A stretch of 64,000 bases of DNA from positions 78,503-142,502 of the forward strand of contig WEDG01000768.1 of NCBI GenBank assembly GCA_017591395.1, in the 5' to 3' direction. The DNA is from Schistocephalus solidus (taxonomy: Eukaryota; Platyhelminthes; Cestoda; Diphyllobothriidea; Diphyllobothriidae). How positions within the stretch are numbered: the stretch's first letter is position 1; every line of letters begins with the position of its first letter. The position numbers and the translations under genes were made by a program. The notes beneath the pieces are model-generated. The model did not search any database. It had not been told where the DNA came from and was given only the letters and a program-made list of their open reading frames with translations. Shown here piece after piece: positions 36,201-48,200 of this stretch.

Positions 36201-39200
36201 GTGGTGAGTCCTTTCGGTGATGATTGTCCATCCGTTACACACGATAATAACCACCATTAACTCATGGAGCAGTAGCAATTTGCATGTGAATGCTATCATA
36301 GTTAACGAGACTATGGCAGAATCGATTATACTCTCTCCTTTCATGATCCTGGCGTTCCATGTGCTGGATAACTCGATTCTTCTGAGGACTGAGATCGAGA
36401 CTACCATGACTACTTGGCAGGGATCTAATATGTGTAACCACATAGCAAACCAGCAAGTAAGGGCTGGTTAATTTGAGGTTTTATTGGTGGAGAAATAATA
36501 GAAACTACCAGGTAAATGTAGCGGTAAAAATAGTAAGTATGAACAAGTATGTTTCAATACGCCAGCTCAGTTTACAAAGCAGTTCGCAAATCGAGAAACG
36601 GTGTATCATAGCAAATTGGTAAGCTAACAGAAATCTAAAATGTCTAACGAAGCGACAGCTCTAAGCCAAACCCTAACCCAAGAGGCTTAAAAGTAACATG
36701 AAAACCGAAGACCGACTGATCGCATTCTAACAACAGTATGTCATGCCTACCGAAATAATATAAGTAGCCAAGTTAATAGTAATACGAATGTGGTTGTACA
36801 CATTAGACCCTTAACGACGCCTTCGTAATGTGGGCTTTATTGCATTCTCTGAGCCGCCCTTACAGTGACCTCGTACATGCAGTAGAGAACATGCAATTTA
36901 GGACATGCGAAGACTGGCTGTTTGGATTTGTTACACTGTGATCACGCCCAACGCCGGTCGCCTAGGGATTGTTTTGTCATTGGAGCAAGGTAGGTGAGGG
37001 AGGACAGAGTAGTAGATGCTGGTTCACGCGTAAATCGCCAACGTTGCGACCGAACCCGACTGCGCATAAAACTTCACTGCTAATTGGAGAAACAGCCGGC
37101 TAACCATCACTTGGTTCTGCCCGTCACTCACAGAGGCCACCATGCTGTGGTCCTTTGCAGAAGGTCCGCAGAGCAAATTGGTCGCAGGAAGGAACAGAAT
37201 TGAATAACTATCCTGTGCAGATATAAAATTAATGAAAGTAGAAATCTAACCCCGGGAACCATCCCCTCCTTGAGCGTCTCATCTACAGCAGATCCAACTC
37301 AAACCATCGCCCACAAGTGTAGTGCTAGGCGTCAGTCAATCAGTATACCACGGACTGTGAAGGGGTTGGAAAAGCAAGTAGTAAGGCGAATTATAATGTC
37401 AACAATATTACTGGGATAAGCCAAATGCCTTAAGAAGACACAGATAGGATGATCAAGAGAAAAAAATGGAAAAACTAACCTTGATGTGCCTCATTATTCA
37501 ACATGGTACACGAGCCACTAGAACCCTCTACGTAATACCAAAACTATAAGCTAAATCTGGCGCCGGTCATCTAAGACGAGCGGGTTATTACCCGTTTGTT
37601 TTGGTGATACAAAAGGGGACAGAACGGCATACAGATGAGAAATCACATAGGAGACTCGAGGATAGAATTTAAACTGGTTAGGTGTTACAGAAAACAGTAG
37701 AAGACCGAACATTCTTTCTCGAAAATGTGCAGTTGACAAGGCTGCCGCTGGCATGGACGTTTCAAGACAACACGATGCCGTGGTTTGGCGCTAATTTTCC
37801 CTCCATGCCTAGAGTATGGTCGAAGTAGACTGCAGATGAAAGGACCGCTTTCGGACCGCATTCTGCAAGCAAACTTCACAATTTTTGTCCCAAACTAGCA
37901 CTGCACCTTATAACCTGTTGAGGAGACGCACATTTTAGATAAACAGAGGCGAATATTCGCATTTCAGGTGTGCGTATAGCAGTTCAAAAGCTCAGATGAA
38001 TAAAGCCATGATTTTTCGTCGTCGTCATCTGCACGCTGAAAACACGGTTGGACTTGGAAGGAGCAACCGAGGCAGTTGGAAGACAACGCTTCAGACTAAA
38101 GGTGTGGTTTTCGGAAGGCAATCTATTCGACAGAAATATCGATGTTTAAAATTTCCTCTTCAGCCAGTTTCACCAAGAATGGCCGATGGAGCATCATAAG
38201 ATGGGGCAGATAATGACAATGACAATTCACATTATAACATACCTGATTTGATACTTAACATCCACAACGCTCGAAAAGTCGCGGCTTAAAAACAGCAAAC
38301 TGACAAGATAAATCGGTCCTTTCATAGACCGAGGGTCAGGCGGAAAGGACTGTTTCCTAATGCGTCCTTTATTACTGCAAGTTTTCACAAAAATTATCAA
38401 TTTCATGAGCAAGTTAGGAGTGCCCTCAATCGAGTTTGATGGACAAACTGGTGGTAAGGCTCGCAAGCAGCAACAACTCTATCATTCAAACAGATTCCAC
38501 TCGAAGGAAAAGGTGATTAGACGTTGATGTGAGCTAATGCATACGATCATTTCCCAGGGTATGATAAAGTAATAATGAAAGTTTGAGACGCACCATGGTT
38601 CCACTCCAGAGGAAAGAGGAGGGAACGGGGGAGGAGAGGTGGGAATCTGAGAACGTATTGTTGACGTCTTCAGTACCGGGCTTCAGGAGGTGGCCCTCAT
38701 CCGCCGCCTCCGTTATCACACCAGCATCGAGAGATGAGACACCGACGGTTGTAGCGGGAGTGCAGGAGCCATCCGTGATCGCAACCTGCGTTCTTTTCCT
38801 CCGCCCTGGTAGTCCTGCATAGTTTACTTGGCCATCTTTAGACGATAGGGCACCTTCAGCAGCGCTGCCTTCGTCATCCGGCTTCGAAAGACCGGCTAAC
38901 CATCTTGATGTAAGAGTCGATCTATAACGACGAGAAAGGTATTCCGTGCAGAGGGGTTCGCGTACCTTGTAACATCCCAGCGGTAATGAGACGGCGCATG
39001 ACAGCTCTTTAGTACTGATCTACAAAAAATGGTAAATAACAAAGTAACAGAGAGTTTCAACTGCCTAGAACATCGAGTATGACGGAATCGGAGGTAATTA
39101 AAGTAAATTGCCTACCACAGGAAATTTCAACCGAAATTCTGACGTGTTTTCGATTCGGAAAAAATTACTTGAATATAGTAGTAATTGTTGTTGGAGCTTA

Positions 39201-42200
39201 TTCCCAAGATGTTTCATTTACGTCAGGATGTCAGCTTTTGAACGGCCTTCTTTCTGGCCGCCTGCAAGAAGAAACATTCTGTAAGAATGACTACCTAGGT
39301 AGCATGATTTTTTCTCATTGGTTTTCGACACCCTTATAAAATCAAATATATTTCGTAAAAACATACATGAAAATATCCTTTTTAACTTTCATTGGGTGGT
39401 AAATTAAGTCTTCTTCGAATTTTATACGTAAAGCAAGTGGATCTTTCGATTTAAAAAATTCTAATTCCCGAATAATGTGGATTGTGACCCGTCGTTACAC
39501 TTGCATATAGGGTTTCCAAACTGCGTGCTGTATACATTCCGCCTAAGCCAAATCGCACATTTTCCTGCTGATAGAGATGTCAGCTATCACTCATAAAACT
39601 TTGCATTGGATGTGGATCATGTTGTATACTTTATACGCAGCATTTATAAATGGACAGGTGCAATGCTTTATGAAAGGACATTTCACAGTCATAAAAAGTC
39701 TCATAATTAGAAACTTTTTATAAAACCACAAGACAAACTTTCTTAAAGTAGAAAATTTGAGTAAGACGTAAGTTGCTACCAAAAGATGTCAAAGTTTTCT
39801 ATAAAATACAGTTGATTCGTTAGGGCGTCAAAATTCATTGACAAAAATGCATACTACTTAAGAAGTGGTTTATTACAGGGTGCAGTATTTGCAGGTAAGG
39901 AAGCTCGTTCAAAAGCCAGTATCCTGAATCGAAAACACGTTTCGGAAGTTCGGTTATACAATCGGATATACAATCAATTGTATGCTAAGTGCAACTGCAG
40001 TAAGAAGTTCTAATAAGTTTAAACGACTCTTTCTCACTAAGCTCAAATGAACAAAAATGTACTTGGTGAAATACTAATATTTATTTGCAAATGTGTAAAC
40101 AGGTTGACCAAAAATTCTATTTTTAAAGAATTGCCGAATTGTTTTTGGTATAGGATTTTGGCAGATTTGAATAATAAATTTGACCCACTTGTGAAAAACT
40201 CGGCAGACCCGGTGGGATTCAAACGCACGCCAGCAAGAGGAAGGCTTTAGTACCGTCAACGCGCTAGCAAACTGAGCTACGAAGCCCCAACCGGGAGCCG
40301 TGAGTTTTATCACACCCGCCCAGCCGCTGATTTTTTTCACAAGTTGGTCAAATGAATCATTCAAATCTGCCAACATCCTCTACTAATTCATTGGCCTCGT
40401 AGTCATCTGGTGGATTCTAGATTGATTGCTTAGGAAATCCTGCTTGGGCAGCCAACTTACTGTATGGATTCCATGTTGCAGTAAGCTGGGCGGATAACTT
40501 GACCCAAGTATGATTAAACTCACGGCTCCCGGTGAAGGCCTCGTAGCTCAGTTGGCTAGAGTGTTGGCTGTACTAAAGCCTTCCCATTGCTGGCGTGAGT
40601 TCGAATCCTCCCGAGGCCGCCGAGTTTTTCACAAGTGAGTCAAAGGAATTGTTTTTCTCAACCTGGATATCGTCAAATATTTGTCGTAGTAAAAGATGAC
40701 CGTAAATCAAACACACTGGCCACTATGAAGCAAATTAGTTCCTATAAGTAACATTTAGAATGTTGAAATATTGAAGTTTGAAAACTCTGATTTATAACCT
40801 TTAAACCAGTCAGAAATGGGCGCACTCTGATCTATTAGCTTCCCGAAACAATCAAGTTCCATATGGGTAACAGAGTTCCCGAACAGGCAACCAACTCCCA
40901 GGCTTAAGTCAGTGAGGTAATAATATATGCAGCAACAGAGAATGATAGCTTGCGAGGCACTGATGAATTGCTTATAACCCATCTGCTAGACCCCGTCCGC
41001 TGACAATCTGTGCCGTATTCGAGCGCGGGTCTGTGTTACTGGTCGCAGTAGGTAATCAGGGTTATTATTGGCTGAATGAAGACCGAATGAGTCAGAAACA
41101 GTACTGGAGCAATCTACACGCATCCTATGCTGTCCCCCGTCTGCTATTTTAACCCAGTTTCAGAGCATACATGCGATGGAATATCCACAGGTTTCTTTGC
41201 TTTAATTAAAACATGTCCATTAGTATGAGCAAGACACAAATAAACGGAAATATTTTCAGAGAAAAGTCTCGGAAAACACGTTACAACTCGGGTAAGTGTT
41301 GGAAAAATATGTATATGCAAAGTTTCGCAAAAAGATTTCAAATACCACTTTTCAAACACGTGGTTTTCCGAAAAGGCCCATAAGGAACGAATCTTCGTCA
41401 GTCATATTGGAAGAAGGGATAGGTCGACAACAAAAAAACAACAAAAATGATGTAAGCACCTGACTAAGTCATTGCCGACTCCTGGAAAAAACTACCAATA
41501 AAAATCCAAGTGAATTTGTACGACTTCAATAGGGAAGAGTTGCATGGTAGCTTTAGGTTTCTCGATCGGCCTAGTTGACTGCACTACGGTAACATACTAG
41601 CCGTTCCTGCCAGACGTGGTAATGGAATTTATGAATATACCTACACAGTTCTTGACTTGCATGTAAACGCTATTTTGGTGAGCGAGACTTCGGCAAAATC
41701 GATTATACCCTCTCTTTTCGTGATCATAACGTTGCACGTGCTCCTCCTCCCCCTCAAAAAACGTGCTGTGCTGGACCGAAACTGGGATCAGACTGGTTCA
41801 CGGCATGCGTTTCCAGAGATAAGCCGTGTTCGCGCGAATGGCCATAACTACTGTCGTACACACCGGTGTTTTGGCACGCCTTAAACACAGACCTCCGCAC
41901 AGACCACGACATATACTGCGTCCAATCGAGGCACCCCGTTGTTTGACATGTGAAACGACGGACCAACCCATGCGTGGCACGCTAAGACAGACGCTTCACG
42001 TCACGTCAGTCGCTGTCCGATTCCGAATCCAATCGGTTTTACCCGGACTTGTCGTTGATATGAGAGGAAGTAAAAGGCAGAACCGGTGTCCTAAGTCGGA
42101 CAAGGGGCTTAGATTTGCCATAGTAACCACACCAACCTTTAACATATCACGAAAGTAACAATTGTAGCCTGGAAGTTTGCCAAACGATGGGATAACTCGC

Positions 42201-45200
42201 TCCAACATAAGGCTCAGAGTTATATCACTATGGATTAGGGCATCATTAGAATTCAGTTGTGATCCGAGACCCCCTCGTTAAAGCTTGATACACGTTGGAG
42301 TAGGGGCTAAGTCGCATGTGGCACTAGCAGACGGTCCGTCTAGCTTTATAAACCACTGCAGCCGAACCCACCTCCGGCCATATTGACTTTCCCTAGTGTT
42401 GGGAATGCTAATTCCCACGATGAGTCATCTCACAGAAATGCACCCGCGCGCGCGTTCATAACACTGCAAGCCACAAACGATGCTCGCAATGTTCCGCATT
42501 GACTGTGGCCACAGAGATCTCGTCAGATCTGATCAATCCACGTCCGCGAGAATTTTGTTCAGCTCTATCATCCTCTTGAAGCTAATTGGACAGAATATGA
42601 CTAAGCTGGACGGGAGGCTATAAATGCATGCAGCTTTCATGTCACTTCAGCTTGGAATACACTTTCACTAGCTGATCGTGTTCTTTTGCTCTACCGCGTT
42701 GGGAATGGGACAACCGTGGATTAAGCATACGCTTAGTGCGTCATTGAAGTACCAGACCGGGTCATAAAAATTTGGCGATGCAGTTCCTCACTTAAAATGG
42801 CTGACGGGTACGCTGACTTGAAGCAGATGTTGCAGCAGCAGTTGAAGCTAACAGAGGCCCTGACCGTTAAGCTATCCAACTAATCCATGGGCCAATCGAG
42901 AACCGCTGGTAGTGCACAATCCGTCGATCATATTGCCGACAGCATTACTGAATTCCATGACCCGCAAGCCCATATCACCTTTGATTAATGGTAAAAGCGA
43001 TACGAGGACTTGTTTTCTATCGATCTGGCTGCCCAGGACGATGCATGGAAGGTGCGACTCCTACTTCGAAAACTGGGCCCTACCGAGCATGCATGCTATG
43101 CAAACTTTATCCTTCCCAAGAACCCACGAGAAATCCCGTTCGCGGACACGTTGAAGACGTTGCCGCAGATTTTTGGTGAACAGTCGTCCCTGTTCAACAC
43201 TCAATTCCAGTGCCTGCAACTGTGCAAACGGGAATCCGAAGATTTCATCCCGTACGCGGGCATTGTCAATCGCGAAAGTGGGCGTTTTCAGCTCGGTTCT
43301 CTAACAGAAGAGCAGTTTAAATGCCTCGTATTTATCTGCGGCCTCCAGTCCCCCAAGGATGCTAACATCCGGACACCTATCCTGTCCCAAGTGCAACAGA
43401 ACAGCGCGGTCACAGTCAAAGAGCTGGCTGCGGAGTGTCAAGCATTGATTAACTTCAAACACGATTCCACTATGATTCAAGGTGTTTCCACTCCTTGCTC
43501 AGTTCACATGGTCGCAGCAACCAAGCCATATCCCATAATGCGGCCCAAGCAAGCACCCAAGGCAAAATCACCGCCATCTCCTTATCGGAACTGTGGCATT
43601 TCGATCGGGTTGCACATTCCGCCAAGATCGTTGCCAAAGCTGTAACCAGGTGGGGAACCGTGATGGGTTCTGCCAAACACCATCAACTGCTGAAAGCAAG
43701 TCTGCCCTCACCACTTCCAACTCCAAGCGCCGTTTCCGTCCAAAACGCAAGCCGAAAACCCCGTCCATTGGCCATTCCCTTCGCTCGTTGGCCATTTTCC
43801 AGCTCAATGCGGCTAATCGCAGAAAGTATGTTTATATTTTGCTCAATGGTCAAGCAGTCTGCCTACAAGTAAACACTGCTTCAGACATCACTATCAGTTC
43901 TGAGAGACTTTGACAGTCACTTGGCAGCCCAACGATGCAGCAGACTTCCCAGTCCGCCACAAGCGCATGCGGTGGGCTCGTCCGTCTAATGGGGCAGCTG
44001 CAATGCTGTCTTTCCGCGGCACAACCATTAATGAGATCTGCTACGTTACCAAGTTCAATATCAACCTTCTTGGTATCGACTGCATTGAACAACTTGGTTT
44101 GGTCGATATACCACTCAGCGTTGTTTGCAGTCAGGTGCAAATTCCTGCCGTGCCCGCAGACCCCACCAAGGACATTTTCCAACGGTTCGCTTCAGTGTTC
44201 TAAGACGGCCTGGGTCGTTGCAAACACACTCAAGCCGTGCTGCACCTGCGTCCTAGAAGTCAACGAGTCTTACGTTCGAAGAGACCAGTTCCCAATGCAG
44301 CCTCTTGCCGATGCTGAACTGAAACATCTGGAGGAACTGGGAGTTCTGACATCCGTGTCCTACTTCACCTGGGCTACTTTAATCGTTGTAGTTAAAAAGC
44401 CAAATGGCTCGATCCGTATTTGTGCTGAATTTTCCACTGGTCCCAATGCCACTGACGCCAAACTGCTATCAACTGCCGGTCCCTGCTGATCTGTTCACCC
44501 TGCTGAATGGTGGCACTTGCTTCGCCAAGTTAGACATGGCCAATGTGTACTTGCAGATCGAAGTCGCTCCAGGGTCACGCGAATTTTTGTCGATTAACAC
44601 TTACCGCGGTCTGTTCCAATACAATAGGCTGCCCTTTTGGTGTCAAGACCATCCCGGCTCTGTTTCAGAAAACGATGAACGCAATGCTCTCTGGCATTCC
44701 GGGTACAGCTGGGTACCTGGACGACATTATCATCATGGGTCGCTACCCTACTGGACTTCAAGACCGAGTGTGTGCAGTACTCGAACGCGTGCAGGAATAT
44801 GGCTTCCACCTGAGGGCCGACAAGTGCAACTTCTTCCTCGAGTCAATTAAGTACCTAGGATTAATCTTTGACGTCACTGGTCGCCATCGAGATCCCGAAA
44901 ATATTCGTGTCATCCAACGAATGCCTGCACCCAAGGATTTATCACAACTTTGTTCGTTCCTTGGCTTGATCACTACTATAGCGCCTTCCTACCGTCGCTG
45001 CATGACATACGAGCCCCGTTCAACCGTCTGCTGCAGAAGGATGCTCCCTGGCACTGGTCAACCGACTATGAAAAGGCCTTTGTCCAGCTGAAGACGATGC
45101 TGTGTTCAGATCTGCTGCTCACACACTATGACCAAACGCTGCCGATCATCGTTGCTGCAGACGCATCCAATCGCGGAGTTAATGCTGTCATCTCGCACGC

Positions 45201-48200
45201 TTTTTCCGGTGGATCTGAAAAGGCGATCATGCACGCATCCCACACGTTAACTCCTGCAAAGGAGAACTATGGCCTAATCGAGAAAGAGGCATTAGCCAAC
45301 ATCTTTGCCGTCAAGAAGTTCCGCAAGCTGCTGTATGGTCGTAATTTCACGTTGTTGACGAACCATAAACCGTCGCTGTCAATCTTCGGTTCGAAGACGG
45401 GCACTCCGGTCTATTCAGCCAGCCGACTTTAACGATGGGCAACTATTCTTCTCGGTTACGATTTTGATATTCGCTACGTCCGCACTAATGAATTTGTTCA
45501 GGCTGACGCTCTTTCCCGCCTCATATGCAGTCATCAAAACCCTGAGGAAGACAACATGATTGCTGCCATTTCGATTGAGGATGATGTGCACCGTCAGCTT
45601 TCAGACGTCATACGAGGCATACCTGTCACAGCCACTGACATCCGGCACACTACCGATCAGGATCACAGTCTCCGCCAGGCTATCCCCTACGTGCAGACCA
45701 GATGGCCAACCACTGCTCTCACTGGCGATCTTCACCAGCTTTTCCTGTGTTGAGCATCGCTATCGGTAGTTGATTCTTGCCTAATGTTTGCGGAGGTGTG
45801 GTGATTTCTTCTTCACTTCGGAATGGCGTTCTACGCCAATTTCACGATGCTCATCTTGGTACCAGTCGAAGGAAGCCCAATCGCTCGCAGTTTTGTCTAC
45901 TGGCCGGGTGTTGACAGCGACATCAACGACCTCGTTCGACGCTGTTCTCGTTGTCAGCAAGATGCTGTCTCGTTAATCGCCAGCGTCATGGCAAACACCG
46001 GATAGGTCTTGGTCACGTGTGCCTGTCGATTTCGCTGGCCCACTTGATGGAGCGTCATACCTAATCTTGGTCGACACCTACTCAAAGTGTCCTGAGGTTG
46101 CACCACTGAATCCGACAACTACATCTGCCACTATTGCTGTCCTACGACGCATTTTCAGCCAACACGGCCTACCGGATGTTCTGGTTTCGAATAATGGTTC
46201 CCAGTTTAACTTATCGACGTTAGAGGATTTCTGCCGCCAGCACAACATCCAGCATCTTCGCTTTCCACCCTACCACCCTCAGTCTAACGGTCAGGCAGAG
46301 CGTTTTGTAGACACATTCAAGAGAGCCCTTTTGAAAGCTCGTGGGTAGGGGACCACGGATGAGATCATCCAGGCATTCCTGTTTTCTTACCGGACTCCTC
46401 TAAAACCGGCGTCCCCCGGTGGTTTCTCCTGTCGAGGCCTTGATGGGGTGAAAAACAAGCACAAAGTTCCATGCGCTGGTTCGTACCAATTTGCCGTCCG
46501 CGCAGGCAACTTCATCTGTCTCTCGCAGCAAGCTTCTCATCGGAACGCCCGTCTTCGTTCGCGATTATCGAGCTGGTTTTTCAAACTGGATTGAGGCGAC
46601 CGTAGCAGCGCACAGAGGCAGCATGTTGTTCGACGTCTGGGTGGGTGACGACACGTGGGTTCGTCGCCGAAACCAGATTCGATGGCGGCATTGGAGTTAA
46701 GCAACCGAGCCCGAGTCATTGTCATTACTCCCCCTCGACATCCTACTGGATACGTTCGCCATTCCGACCGATCACCCCATCTCCGACCCCAACGCTGCAC
46801 CTCCTTCAGATGTACCACCCTCAGTACCAGTTGCTGGCTCCACGCCTTCCGAACGCAAACTGCTCCCAAGACGCCAGACCAACTGAGTGCGCCGAACAAC
46901 GCGGCCGCGTCAGAAGCTGTACTGACATATTTGAAGGGGAGGTGTTGTGAATGCTCATTCCCACGATGAGTCATCTCACAGAAATGCACCCGCGCACGTT
47001 CATAACACTGCAAGCCACAAACGATGCTCGCGATGTTCCGCATTGACTGTGGCCACAGAGCTCTCGTCAGATCTGACCAATCCATGTCCGCGATAATTTT
47101 GCTCAGCTCTTGTCTATCTTCCCCTTGAAGCTGAATATAACTAAGCTTGACGAGAGGCCATAAATGCATGCAGCTTTTCATGTCACTTTTACTTGGAATA
47201 CACTTTCTCTAGCTGATCATGTTCTTTTGCTCTACCGCGTTGGGGTTGGGACAATCGTCGATAAAGCATACACTTCGTGCGTCATTTAAGTATCAGGCCG
47301 GGTCATAACACCTAATCATTAAAATAAGGTGGTGGCAAAATAGGGAGCAAGGGAGATGCTGCACAATTCTAATTCATTGTGAATAAAGCAACGCGCAAGT
47401 CACCAAAGCGTCTCTTGTGTACAGTGGTGGTTCTCTTAGCTTAAGATGGGCGAGCTATAATCTATTGACCCATACATTAACAAAGCAGTAGACAATCGAT
47501 CTGTCGTTATAAAAAATGGAGCATAAACGCAACTAGTCTGGTGGGAGGGAGTTGGGGGCAGCATTTTTCATAATTGCGCTTAGGGCCCATGATAGATCAA
47601 TCGGATACGTTCATGTGGCAGAAAGACAATATTTTTGGAGTATTTTTCCAGTTCTTTTCACGTGAGGTGGTCAGTGGTCCTTGCTTAAGAGCGGCTACAG
47701 ATGTTACCTACAGTTGACGTATTTCATGAAGAAAACGTGAAGAAGAAAAATAGGTGCCTTATAGGATTGCATGTAAACCGTCTTTCCATAGAACTGGCTA
47801 GAAGTGGGTGCAAGTGTGAAAGGAACATAGTTGTCGCGCCAAATTATTGACGATCTTGTTTCAGTGCTAAGACCACAAGAGATGGACCTGGGCTCAGTGG
47901 CTGATTTGAGAAAAAGGTTTTACCCATAGCGCGGCTATTAGCTGCCTTTCGACTGAACAACAGTCAGAACATAAGATTACGATTACGATATCTATCGACG
48001 TGTAAACTTGGTAATTGAGACATTTGCAAGGGCTTAACGCATATTATATGCAACCCTCAGCAAGGGCTCTGCAGGTTTCGTGTGGAGATTACACACGTGC
48101 AAATGGGAATATGTGCACGGACAAACAGACCTTAACGATGGTGGCACCAGAGGACGTGACTCCATCCTCTGTCCCCTTGTCCGTTTCCTCTTCCTCTTCG

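Larger units (their letters stand above)
42397..47310 (+). mobile_element. Gypsy-class LTR retrotransposon, CsRn1-like, decayed
   Basis: Two LTRs of about 370 bases bracket a gag-pol region in the order gag, protease, reverse transcriptase, RNase H, integrase, which defines the Gypsy/Metaviridae class. Flanks CCTAG (left) and CCTAA (right) are a probable five-base target duplication with one change. The gag reads like the CsRn1 family described from flukes. The internal frame is broken many times and catalytic residues are changed, so the copy is inactive. It sits in an intron of the minus-strand gene, in the opposite orientation to that gene. Confidence 0.93.

Noticed and set aside
40533..40620. 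Functional tRNA gene
   Set aside because: The acceptor stem is perfect but the T stem is mismatched, and a reversed copy with the same tail lies nearby, pointing to a SINE.
46537..47181. 214-codon minus frame across the end of the Gypsy element and its LTR
   Set aside because: It is the antisense of integrase and LTR sequence, with no motif of its own.
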